NCBI RefSeq assembly: GCF_030406385.1
Contig: NZ_JAUEPM010000008.1
Location: 62,001 to 126,000, forward strand
Length of the DNA stretch: 64,000 nucleotides
Reading direction: 5' to 3'
Source: Microbacterium oryzae
GTDB lineage: Bacteria > Actinomycetota > Actinomycetes > Actinomycetales > Microbacteriaceae
The translations under genes were made by a program, and so were the position numbers. A model generated the notes under the pieces. That model did no database searches and was not told the DNA's origin. It was given only the letters and a program-made list of their open reading frames with translations. This document shows, piece after piece, positions 56,834 through 64,000 of the stretch. Numbering within the stretch: the first letter of the stretch is position 1; each line of letters opens with the position of its first letter.

Positions 56834-56920
56834 ACTGGTACCAGTGGCACACTTTTTCGTTGGAAAGACGGGGTTTGACTGGTACCAGTGGAAAGAACCA
56901 GGTGGTCCACTGGTACCAGT
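56834..56920. repeat. Three 12-bp palindromes ACTGGTACCAGT
   Basis: Exact copies lie at 56834-56845, 56878-56889 and 56909-56920; a degenerate fourth (ATTGGCACCAGT) is at 56795-56806. All are symmetrical and in the same sequence context (often followed by GG). They could be operator or partition sites. The surrounding frames on both strands show repeated WYQ or TGTS peptides only because of this repeat. Confidence 0.7.
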
Positions 56921-57303
56921 CATCGAGCACAGCGAGGCAGGAGGTGGTGGAGCCTGCGGAACCACCCCGCTTTCCACCCCGTCGCGACCGCGGGCACGCG
57001 GTCGTCCCTGCTCTCGAGCGGCGCAGGTCGAAGCCTTATGCGGAGACCTCTCTGCTCGGCGCTCTGAGCCCCTCCGACGGACTCGACGAAGGAGAGTCCG
57101 TCGAGTTCCGCCGCAGCCGCGCAGCGGCTCTGGGACGCTCTGTCACTGCCCCATCAGGCGCGGCCGTGCCGCCACTGCGACACCTCGAGCCGAAAGTCAC
57201 GAGCTCCGATCGAGGGTCGAGCCGCGACGTCGTGGCGGTGACCGTGCCCGTCTGCGAGGCCCGCCGGGCGCCTCTACGATCTGAAATCCTGGGTCCGTAT
57301 GCG

Positions 57304-57564
57304 GTCACTTCCGGGACACACATGACCGTTTCCTGGACTCGAGTGTCCCGGAGATGACCAGAAGTGTCCGCGAAGGGCCCGTAGGGCTACCTGAACTAGC
57401 TCCCTGGAGGATGCAGGACGTCCGGACGAGCCAGTGTCCTGCAAGGGACCACTTTCGGGACATACGTGGCCCGGTCGTGACCACCTCGCGGTCTGTCGCC
57501 TCGCGACGCCTTACCCCTGTACCGGAGTGGACCGCGCGGTGGTCTACGGATGTCCCGGAAGTGG
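57304..57564. repeat. Dispersed CACTTCCGGGACA repeats in both orientations
   Basis: TCACTTCCGGGACACA (57305-57320), CCACTTTCGGGACAT (57449-57463) and the inverted ATGTCCCGGAAGTGG (57550-57564) differ from each other by one or two bases. Shorter GTGTCC pieces lie between (57343, 57364). The region from 56921 to about 57995 has no gene that I can support. Confidence 0.55.
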
Positions 57565-57995
57565 CCGTCTCGCGACCCCTCCTCAGGAGGGGTGACCGAA
57601 ATCTGGACACATTTGTCCCTGAGACGGTCACGCCTCGCCCACACTGCCGGGCGCCCCGGTGCCGAGGGGACTGCTCGAGCCCTATTTGAACGCCACGTCG
57701 GTGGATGGTTGTCTGCCGTGCTCCCGCGCGAATTGCTCTTTGCAGCTGAGCCGGAGACGACAGCGCCCGGTCGAGGGCCGAGCAGTCCGGCCGGCGGCCC
57801 CATGCGAGTGCCTCGTCGGCTGTCACGCTCTCTCAACGTCAGCGGCGAACACTCGGGGGCCGAGAACTTGAACGAGCACTCGCTTGAGGTCGCACAGCCG
57901 ACCGAGCGCCGAGGTTCCAAGAACGAGACCCGCTCGGGGCATTCGCGCGCGTTTCAGGAGGGCAAGGGCTGGCACGACGGTCCAGATCGGATGGC

Positions 57996-58884
57996 GTGCA
58001 TACACGCCGACCCTTCTACCGGCTCCGAGATGAAGGCCGACGAAGTCGTCTCCCGCGGGAAGGCCCGGCATCTCGGCCTGCGCGAGTACGATCTATTCGC
58101 GACGGATTTTGCCGGCCGCTACTGGTTTCCCGTCCAAGCCGACACAGGCCCGTTGCTGCCCAACGTATCGAAAGGCAAGCGGACAGAATCGTTCCCGCTT
58201 GACCGAATTTCGGGAGATCGACCCCGCCCTGTTCTGTGCCGCGTACACAACACCAGGCGGCACCCCAATCGAGAGTCTCGACATCGAACCAAGCCCGGGC
58301 GACCCGAACGACACCGCAGAGCTCTACCTCCGTGTTTTCATTCCGCACGAACCGGAGGCGGCCGTCCGGGTGGGCCGGCAAGCCAACGACGGGCGCTTCA
58401 CGACCGTCCGCGACGACCTCCTTTGCTGCGCAGAACGGGCAATCAGACGACGTCGACCGATTTCTTCGACGCTCACCCGCCAACCGTCTACTTCCTCAAC
58501 GGACTCTCGGCCGCTGGCCGGACTACGTTCGACCCACCTTGCCCCGACCGCTCTCTGCCTGACATCGACCGCTTCCCATTGGACTGGACGGGCACAGTGA
58601 TCACTGCCGAGGCCCCAGACCAAAGAATCGTCCGTGCATCACCGGGTAGAGCAGGATCTGAACGGCACGCCTGTTCCAACGGTATGGAGCGATGGGTTCT
58701 CCTCAACGACGGCAGCGGAGAGACCGCCGACAACGTCGTCGTCGAACGTCTAGCAAGCGGTCGGATCGGTGTGGAGCTCTGGCACTCGAAACCGCCCGCG
58801 AACCCCCACGCTGGAGTACGAGTGAGAGACCTCGAGCAGGTCGCGCAGCAGGCAGCGAAGCGCCGTCGGCACATTATGGATCGC
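57996..58884 (+). pseudogene. Decayed C-terminal part of a DEAD/DEAH helicase-like defence protein
   Basis: Three pieces in two frames read in order. The first is EMKADEVVSRGKARHLGLRE ... WFPVQADTGPLLPNVSKGKR. After a shift near 58200 comes TEFREIDPALFCAAYTTPGG ... ELYLRVFIPHEPE. After a shift near 58440 comes HPPTVYFLNGLSAAGRTTFD, then PLDWTGTVITAEAP, LNDGSGETADNVVVE and GVRVRDLEQVAQQAAKR. The last part matches the C-terminal nuclease-like region of large helicase proteins found in defence islands (normally DDGAGE-ADLV and PGARV-DLYEVCGQA). The helicase core is gone. Confidence 0.5.
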
Positions 58885-59145
58885 GGCTCTTGGCATCGAG
58901 CCAGCCGGAGGCTTGACGAACGCGAAGGGCGCTACTTGAAGTTTCATTCGCGCACGGAGCGAGTGGAGCGAGTGAGCCGATGTCGTACCCGAGTGGATGA
59001 CCGCCGCATTCGCTCGGAGCGCCGCGAGTTCGCCGGACAGCAACAACACCTCCTCCGGCCTGACACCACTTCGGACCAAGGCATCGGGGACCCCCTCCAA
59101 CGCACTCACGCGCGTTTTCCGCCACGAGGTCCTGTCCATTTGCCG

Positions 59146-59158
59146 GTAATCTGATTAC
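59146..59158. promoter_or_regulatory. 13-bp palindrome upstream of the restriction-modification operon
   Basis: GTAATC-T-GATTAC is a perfect 6-bp inverted repeat with a 1-bp centre, 31 bp before the ATG of the nuclease-methylase gene. A related half (CAATCAG) follows at 59172. It is a candidate binding site for the HTH protein encoded at the end of the operon. Confidence 0.45.
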
Positions 59159-59189
59159 ATCATTTGTGCTGCAATCAGAGGAAGTTCCC

Positions 59190-61007
59190 ATGGCGACAGA
59201 AGACCAGGTTAGAGATAAGGCAAGCGAGATCCTCGGGCTCGCCGGAGTCTCACCGAAGGTGGCACAGAGTGGTGTCGGCCAAATCACGACCATGAAGCAG
59301 CTCGGGTTTGGTGGTGAAGGCTCCTTCAACAAGCCCGATGGCTGGTATCTGCCGGTCGATAAGGGCGCGGTCGCTCTGGTGCTAGAAACCAAGGCGACCG
59401 GTTCCATGCCGATCGACGCGCCCGCCCTGCGCACGCAGGTCGAGAAGTACTGCGCGACAGTGCGTAGCCAGTACGATCTGGTCATCGGCATCGTCTACGA
59501 CGGCGATCGCGCGCGGGCGTACGTCAACGGCAAGCCCCTGGACGTGCCCGACGAGCTCCAGACGAAGGAGTACTACTTCTCGAAGCTCACCGATCGACCG
59601 GTCGACAAGGCTCGCATCTACGAGCTGACGCAGCGCATCAACAACTCGCTTCACGGAGACTTCGGGGTCAAGAACCTGTACCACCGAATGATCTTCACGG
59701 CCTGTGCACTCGTCGCTCGTAGGTATGACGCCATCCTCGTTCGCGGCATGGACTACGGCGCTTTCCACAGCGGTATTCTCAGCGCGCTGAATAAGGCGAT
59801 CCGGTCCGATGTGCAGCAGAACGCCAAGCTGTCGCTCCTCGCCGAGGTGTACTCAGACATTAAGATGAACGTTTCGACGGACGAGGACGATCCGCGGGCG
59901 GTCGCTCGGCTTACGAATCTGATCGGTGACTTCATCGACTGGGTCACCGAGATCTCCGGGCTCATCAACTCCAGCGCCTGGAACGGCGAGGACGTGATGG
60001 CGATCTTCTTTAACGAATTCAACCGTTACAAGAAGAAGAGCGAATCGGGCCAGATCTTCACCCCCGACCACATCACCGGCTTCATGTACCGCCTGCTCGG
60101 CGTCAATAAGGACGATCGGGTCCTCGACGCCTGTGCCGGATCTGGATCCTTCCTCGTTAAGTCGATGAGCAACATGATCCGGGAAGCCGGCGGTGTCAAC
60201 ACCGCCAAGGCTAAGCAGATCAAGGGGCGTCAACTTTACGGTATCGAGTTTGACCGGGAGATCTACGCGCTGGCGTGTGCGAATATGCTGATTCACAAGG
60301 ACGGCAAGACCAACCTTGCCCACATGGACGCGCGCACGGAGTCGGCCGGAAGCTGGATCGAACAGACCGGCGCCACCAAGGTGCTCATGAACCCACCGTA
60401 CGAAAACAAGTTCGGGTGCATGAAAATCGTCGAGAACGTTCTCGATCACGTCGACCGCGGAACCCTGTGCGGCTTCATCCTTCCGGACAAGAAGCTCGAG
60501 AAGACCAGCAAGGGTCACATGTCGCGCATCCTGCGTCATCATCGTCTCCTCAAGGTTGTCAAGCTGCCCGAGAATCTGTTCTTCGGGGTCGGTATCACCA
60601 CGAGCGTCTTCATCTTCGAGGCGGGTAAGCCGCAGGACGGCAAGAAGTTCTTTGCTGTGAACATCGAGGACGATGGACTGATCACGGTAAAAAACCAGGG
60701 CCGTCACGATGTTCGTGGAAAGTGGCCCGCACTCGAGGACTACTGGGTTGACGCAATCGAACGCAACGACGACGGTGAATACGGAACCGGACAGTGGTTG
60801 GACCCAGCCAAGAGCCTGAGCTGGCAGGCGCCGTTGAAGCCGTTCGTACTGACCCACGAGGACCTCTCGCGCACAGCCATGGAATATGCCCTCTTCCGCC
60901 GGGGAATCGACGCCAAGGCACTTCGCGAACGACTGGGCCAGACCGCGCTGTACTCGGCGGAGGTGCAGGACGCGGGCACGACGATCAGGTTGGCGGTGCA
61001 GCGATGA
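59190..61007 (+). CDS. BcgI-like type IIB restriction-modification subunit A (nuclease + N6-adenine methylase)
   Basis: This 605-residue protein (ATG 59190, GAGGAAG upstream) has an N-terminal PD-(D/E)xK nuclease motif (P49-D50 ... E66-T67-K68), GQIFTP at 288-293, SAM motif I DACAGSGSF near 313 and catalytic NPPY at 401-404. Nuclease and methylase in one chain, followed by a separate specificity gene, matches BcgI, whose subunits are of similar size. Type IIB enzymes cut on both sides of their site. A plain type I HsdM would lack the N-terminal nuclease. ATGA overlap with the next gene. Confidence 0.8.
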   Translation: MATEDQVRDKASEILGLAGVSPKVAQSGVGQITTMKQLGFGGEGSFNKPDGWYLPVDKGAVALVLETKATGSMPIDAPALRTQVEKYCATVRSQYDLVIGIVYDGDRARAYVNGKPLDVPDELQTKEYYFSKLTDRPVDKARIYELTQRINNSLHGDFGVKNLYHRMIFTACALVARRYDAILVRGMDYGAFHSGILSALNKAIRSDVQQNAKLSLLAEVYSDIKMNVSTDEDDPRAVARLTNLIGDFIDWVTEISGLINSSAWNGEDVMAIFFNEFNRYKKKSESGQIFTPDHITGFMYRLLGVNKDDRVLDACAGSGSFLVKSMSNMIREAGGVNTAKAKQIKGRQLYGIEFDREIYALACANMLIHKDGKTNLAHMDARTESAGSWIEQTGATKVLMNPPYENKFGCMKIVENVLDHVDRGTLCGFILPDKKLEKTSKGHMSRILRHHRLLKVVKLPENLFFGVGITTSVFIFEAGKPQDGKKFFAVNIEDDGLITVKNQGRHDVRGKWPALEDYWVDAIERNDDGEYGTGQWLDPAKSLSWQAPLKPFVLTHEDLSRTAMEYALFRRGIDAKALRERLGQTALYSAEVQDAGTTIRLAVQR

Positions 61008-62062
61008 AGCTGATCGACACGACCGAGTGGGGAGAATTCCGGATTGGAGACCTATTCCCCACGATCGAACGAGCGAAGCGCCGGACCCTCAACGACTATT
61101 CATCAGGCGAAACGCCCTATGTGACCAACAGCTCTATCAACAACGGCGTGTCGACCTACCTCCAGTCCAAGTCGGAGGCCGACATCGAGACCGGCGGCTG
61201 CATCACTGTGAACACGGTCGACGGGAGCGCCTTCTGGCAGGAAAGCGACTTCCTCGCGAACGGCAGTGGCAACGGTCTGCTGATGCTCCGCAATGAGCAT
61301 CTCAACGAGCCTCGGGCGCTCTTCGTGTGCGGGGCTATCAAGGCGGCGCTTGAAGCTGGCTTCTCGGTCATGCTTACGGTGGACTCGGTCCGCAATGCCG
61401 TGATCCGCCTGCCCGCTGATTCGGCCGGCGACGCTGACTGGACGTTCATGGAGTCGTCAATGCGCGCGATCATGAATGAGCGCGATCACGCTCTGGAAAC
61501 ACTCTTCGCCATCTGGGATGCTCCGCGCCATGCGGTCGATACGAAGGACTGGGCCGAGTTCAAGGTCGTAAACCTGTTCACGACTATTGTTCGCGGGAAG
61601 TGCGGTCGGATTGGGCAGCTCCCGGACGGGGACACGCCTTATATCGCTGCAAGTTATGCGAACAACGGGCACATGCGCGATGTTCACGACCCCGACGGCT
61701 CGTTCACCAGTGAGGGAAATTGCATTGCCATGATCTCCGATGGCAATGGAGGAATCGGCCGGAACACCTACCAGGCCGCGCCCTTCGTTGGAAGCACCAA
61801 TCTGCAGCTCGGTTATCAGCCGCAACTAAACGTGTGGAATGGGCTTTTCCTCGTCGCTTGCCTCGATAAGAGTGTCGAACGCTTCAACTACAACTTCGCA
61901 TGGAAGCGCACGGGACACACGTTCCAGGAGGAGACCGTGTTGCTTCCAACGACGTCAAGCGGTGAGCCCGACTGGGCGTACATGGAGGTGACGATGCGCG
62001 TAGTGATGGAACAGCGAGAGCAAGCACTCGACCTACTCATGTCGCTAGAGGAGAGCAAGTGA
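61004..62062 (+). CDS. Specificity subunit with two target-recognition domains (BcgB-like)
   Basis: This 352-residue protein has two similar halves. Each starts with an (E)WxEF.(I/V)..LF segment (DTTEWGEFRIGDLFPTIERA and DTKDWAEFKVVNLFTTIVRG). Each has GETPYVTNS/GDTPYIAAS, and each ends in a conserved helix (DADWTFMESSMRAIMNERD and PDWAYMEVTMRVVMEQRE). Two TRDs read a split recognition sequence. It overlaps the nuclease-methylase gene by 4 bp and the HTH gene by 4 bp, so all three are co-translated. Confidence 0.85.
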   Translation: MKLIDTTEWGEFRIGDLFPTIERAKRRTLNDYSSGETPYVTNSSINNGVSTYLQSKSEADIETGGCITVNTVDGSAFWQESDFLANGSGNGLLMLRNEHLNEPRALFVCGAIKAALEAGFSVMLTVDSVRNAVIRLPADSAGDADWTFMESSMRAIMNERDHALETLFAIWDAPRHAVDTKDWAEFKVVNLFTTIVRGKCGRIGQLPDGDTPYIAASYANNGHMRDVHDPDGSFTSEGNCIAMISDGNGGIGRNTYQAAPFVGSTNLQLGYQPQLNVWNGLFLVACLDKSVERFNYNFAWKRTGHTFQEETVLLPTTSSGEPDWAYMEVTMRVVMEQREQALDLLMSLEESK

Positions 62063-62283
62063 GTCGCCCACCAGGCGTAGCTCGAGGGCTCGGTAAGGCG
62101 ATCCAGGCTGCCCGTATCGGGCACGGCTGGTCACAAACGGATCTGGCGCACAAAGCTGGTCTCTCGAGGTCAACGGTCTCTCGAGTGGAACTAGGCGAAG
62201 AGCCATCGACAAGAACTCTCCTGTGCCTGACCGATGCGCTCGACCTTGTCTTCGACGTCCACCCGCGCCGTCCATCGAACTGA
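62059..62283 (+). CDS. XRE-family HTH regulator (controller or HipB-like)
   Basis: This 74-residue protein (GTG 62059, GAGGAGAG upstream) is a single XRE helix-turn-helix domain (WSQTDLAHKAGLSRSTVSRV) with a short tail. In restriction-modification operons such proteins time expression of the nuclease; a palindrome lies upstream of the operon. Its C-terminus (LTDALDLVFDVHPRRP) also resembles HipB antitoxins, but no HipA follows. Confidence 0.75.
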   Translation: MSRPPGVARGLGKAIQAARIGHGWSQTDLAHKAGLSRSTVSRVELGEEPSTRTLLCLTDALDLVFDVHPRRPSN

Positions 62284-62574
62284 GCCTGTATCGCGCCTTC
62301 CACCGAACTTAGTACGAACCGATACGGGCGATTGCCAGTTTCGATTCGTCGGGGTGAAGTGAGATAGGGCTGAGCTGATGATGGGGATTCTGCGCGCGCC
62401 GAACCTGCTGGGGCCGTGACTTCTCGACGTCCATGCGTCGCCCCTGGTCTCGCGCAGCGGATCGCCCGCGCTGAGACGGGGCGGTTCTTGAAAGCGTAGT
62501 GACCGCCACGCGGAGCTGGTCGCCGGGATCGAACGGGTCTTCTGGTACCGAGACCTCAGCCCCTGCTTGCACGG

Positions 62575-62671
62575 GGACCGGCCAAACGAGCTGCGGGTGG
62601 TCGACTTCGCATACGTCCCGACGTGGTCGGGGATAGCGTTCACCGCGTTCGTCACCAATGGGCGGGTTTAA
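62575..62671 (+). pseudogene. IS3-family transposase (OrfB) remnant
   Basis: Thirty codons read NELRVVDFAYVPTWSGIAFT and then AFVTN, the conserved first Asp region of IS3-type DDE transposases (usually NQLWVADFTYVPTWSG). A stop follows directly. No inverted ends were found. Other parts of 62284-63048 give short protein-like pieces but nothing I can assign. Confidence 0.65.
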
Positions 62672-63048
62672 TCGATCGTCGCAACACCTTGACCGGGGAG
62701 GTGTTCAACGATGGCGAAGGCGGACTGGAGCAGGAAGACCAGTGATGTGCCCGCACATGCGCGTCGGCAGTGGCTTGCGGATCGGGCGTTCCGGCCGCCC
62801 ATGCGTTCGCCCAGGCGGGTGCGGGACCGGATTGGGTCCCCGAACGTAGTGCTGGTGACGAGTGTGGTGCAATTGCGTAACGCCGACAGGTGTGCATCCA
62901 GCGCTACCGTGTGGCTCGCCAACTCGCGTGGCCCTGATGCGCATGAATCCGTGCCACATCGGATCAACCCAGACCGAGCAGGACGACTCAGAGTGAGCAT
63001 CGAAACGCGCGCCCGCTCATGCTGAGGAGCGCGCGTCAACGCGACGCC

Positions 63049-63228
63049 CTAGCGGCGAGTCTCAGCACGGGATCCCGCGGGGCGAATCCGCTCGATTCCA
63101 GCCTTCGCGAGGGCGTCTCGCTGCTGAACCAGCCTCTCTGTCGGTACTGACCGATGAAGATTTGATCTGCGCCCCTCAGCTGACCCGATGACGATGAACG
63201 CAGCCGGTTCGTTTGTGGTTCCAGCCAT
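63049..63228 (-). CDS. Hypothetical small protein
   Basis: A 59-residue frame from ATG 63228 reads AGTTNEPAAFIVIGSAEGRR ... LVQQRDALAKAGIERIRPA; a GTG/ATG at 63276 would extend it by 16 residues. Composition is normal but the ribosome-binding site is weak. It would follow the membrane-protein gene on the same strand. Confidence 0.4.
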   Translation of the reverse strand: MAGTTNEPAAFIVIGSAEGRRSNLHRSVPTERLVQQRDALAKAGIERIRPAGSRAETRR

Positions 63229-63262
63229 AGTTTGATTATGCACCCAACCACCGACAGCGGGG

Positions 63263-63991
63263 TCAACCAGGGTCAACGATCCGTTCAGAAAGCCAGGTCA
63301 GCACGTAGCCGACCGCGACGAAGGTCGTCAGCAGGACTGTACCGTCGAGCCCCCACTTCACGTACTCGAAGACGCCCTCGGGAGCGGCCAGAATCAGGAC
63401 CAAAGACAAACCCAGGAAATAGGCGGAGAGAAAACCTGCTACACACCGAAGAGGAAGCAGTATGCGCGACACAATCGAACTCTCCGCGCCACGCGTAGCT
63501 AGACCGAAAAGCAGAGCAGGCGCGAGAGTGACGAGCGCGGTCACCGCCTCCTTGTTCTCAGAAGCTTTCTGCAACGCTTCCGGTAGGAACCGCATGAGCG
63601 CAAGGAGCGCGCTGGCGAGAACGAGATAGAGAAGCATCGTGGTTAGCAATCCAGGCCGCGCGAGCCTCAGATGGACAGTTACCAACGGCGCCGCCAACGA
63701 GCTCCCTGCGACGTGAAGGTGGCCGATCGGCTCAGGCTCTGGCAGACGAGGACGCGCGCCAGCTTCGCCCGGAATCATGCCGGTCACGAGTAGGCCCCGC
63801 GGAGCGGGCACCTCAAGGTGATAGCTCTGCGCAGTATCGACGCCGGGCACCTCTACAAGCATCTGTGACGAGCAGTACCCGAGCGCGGACCATGCCCTGC
63901 GGAAGGAACTACCCGGCACTCGAGCCCTCGATCCTTCCCAGTGGTATGAGAACTTCAGGACTTGGCGCGTTGTCGCTCTCTCGATAGGCAC
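63263..63991 (-). CDS. Hypothetical membrane protein, possibly continuing beyond the window
   Basis: At least 242 residues: a soluble N-terminal part (LKFSYHWEGSRARVPGSSFR ... GHLHVAGSSLAAPLVTVHLR) and four hydrophobic segments in the C-terminal half (LLTTMLLYLVLASALLALMR, ALVTLAPALLFGLATRG, VAGFLSAYFLGLSLVLILAA, GTVLLTTFVAVGYVLTWL). GTG 63991 is a possible start, but the frame stays open to the window edge, so the gene may be longer. No family recognised. Confidence 0.6.
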   Translation of the reverse strand: MPIERATTRQVLKFSYHWEGSRARVPGSSFRRAWSALGYCSSQMLVEVPGVDTAQSYHLEVPAPRGLLVTGMIPGEAGARPRLPEPEPIGHLHVAGSSLAAPLVTVHLRLARPGLLTTMLLYLVLASALLALMRFLPEALQKASENKEAVTALVTLAPALLFGLATRGAESSIVSRILLPLRCVAGFLSAYFLGLSLVLILAAPEGVFEYVKWGLDGTVLLTTFVAVGYVLTWLSERIVDPG

Positions 63992-64000
63992 CAGCGCACA

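Larger units (their letters stand above)
49831..64000. mobile_element. Integrative element (serine integrase, primase, R-M cargo), right end outside the window
   Basis: It starts at the comEC junction and includes integrase, Xis-like protein, P4/D5-type primase-helicase, iteron-like and structured repeats, decayed genes and a restriction-modification operon. No phage structural or conjugation genes are visible. It is therefore either a phage satellite or integrative plasmid, or a larger element whose remainder lies to the right. The section from about 55700 to 59140 is heavily decayed and may be a second, older insertion. Confidence 0.7.

Noticed and set aside
57550..59154. A single 534-codon protein
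   Set aside because: Only parts of the frame look like protein, and the missing middle lies in another frame; it is treated as a decayed gene.
62711..63025. 104-codon plus-strand frame after the IS3 remnant
   Set aside because: No family pattern or ribosome-binding site; opposite frames of similar length exist, so it is treated as non-coding.
50000..64000. Second attachment junction with the 5' half of comEC
   Set aside because: No minus-strand frame resembling the ComEC N-terminus and no copy of the junction core was found, so the right end of the element is outside the window.

Overview
The window is high-GC bacterial DNA with actinobacterial gene content: GTG/TTG starts, many 1-11 bp overlaps between genes, a CIRCE box in front of hrcA and a leuA leader peptide. 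Gene order and protein character suggest the family Microbacteriaceae, probably Microbacterium or a close relative. That placement is an inference from content; no marker gene was compared.

Regions. (1) 1-4948: a sugar-type locus with a truncated ABC permease on the minus strand, divergent from a translationally coupled run of ROK repressor, ROK sugar kinase and two Gfo/Idh/MocA dehydrogenases. (2) 4949-28983: core genome, mostly minus strand. It holds tRNA-Asn, an orphan ABC ATPase, dnaG-dgt-dusB, uppS, recO, leuA with its attenuator, and the block era / CBS protein / ybeY / phoH / HIT / rsmE / dnaJ / hrcA / hemW / DUF1990 / lepA. (3) 29147-37918: a secreted ExeM/NucH-type nuclease and a complete oligopeptide ABC transporter. 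(4) 37944-40422: a hydrolase, rpsT and holA. (5) 40463-48208: small accessory genes (AraC-type regulator, GNAT, VOC, 2'-5' RNA ligase-like, methyltransferase, DUF6176) with two decayed genes. (6) 48236-49834: comEC, cut off at its conserved SGAN motif by an inserted element. (7) 49831 to the right edge: the element itself.

The element carries a large serine integrase starting at the comEC junction, an Xis-like HTH protein, a P4/D5-type primase-helicase, an iteron-like cluster, about 0.9 kb of highly structured repeated DNA with no convincing gene, a small unknown protein, and a stretch of decayed genes and repeats. After that come a BcgI-like type IIB restriction-modification operon (fused nuclease-methylase, two-TRD specificity subunit, HTH regulator), an IS3-type transposase scrap and a membrane protein at the edge. 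Its right end, where the missing 5' half of comEC would be expected, was not found in this window.

The strongest candidate for something undescribed is the array at 54330-55083. Six copies of one folding module (closing helix, then two hairpins) keep their pairing while the sequence of the closing helix changes, and one hairpin base pair covaries between copies. It lies between the primase and an unknown small gene. A second notable point is the inactivation, possibly reversible, of the DNA-uptake gene comEC by a serine integrase.
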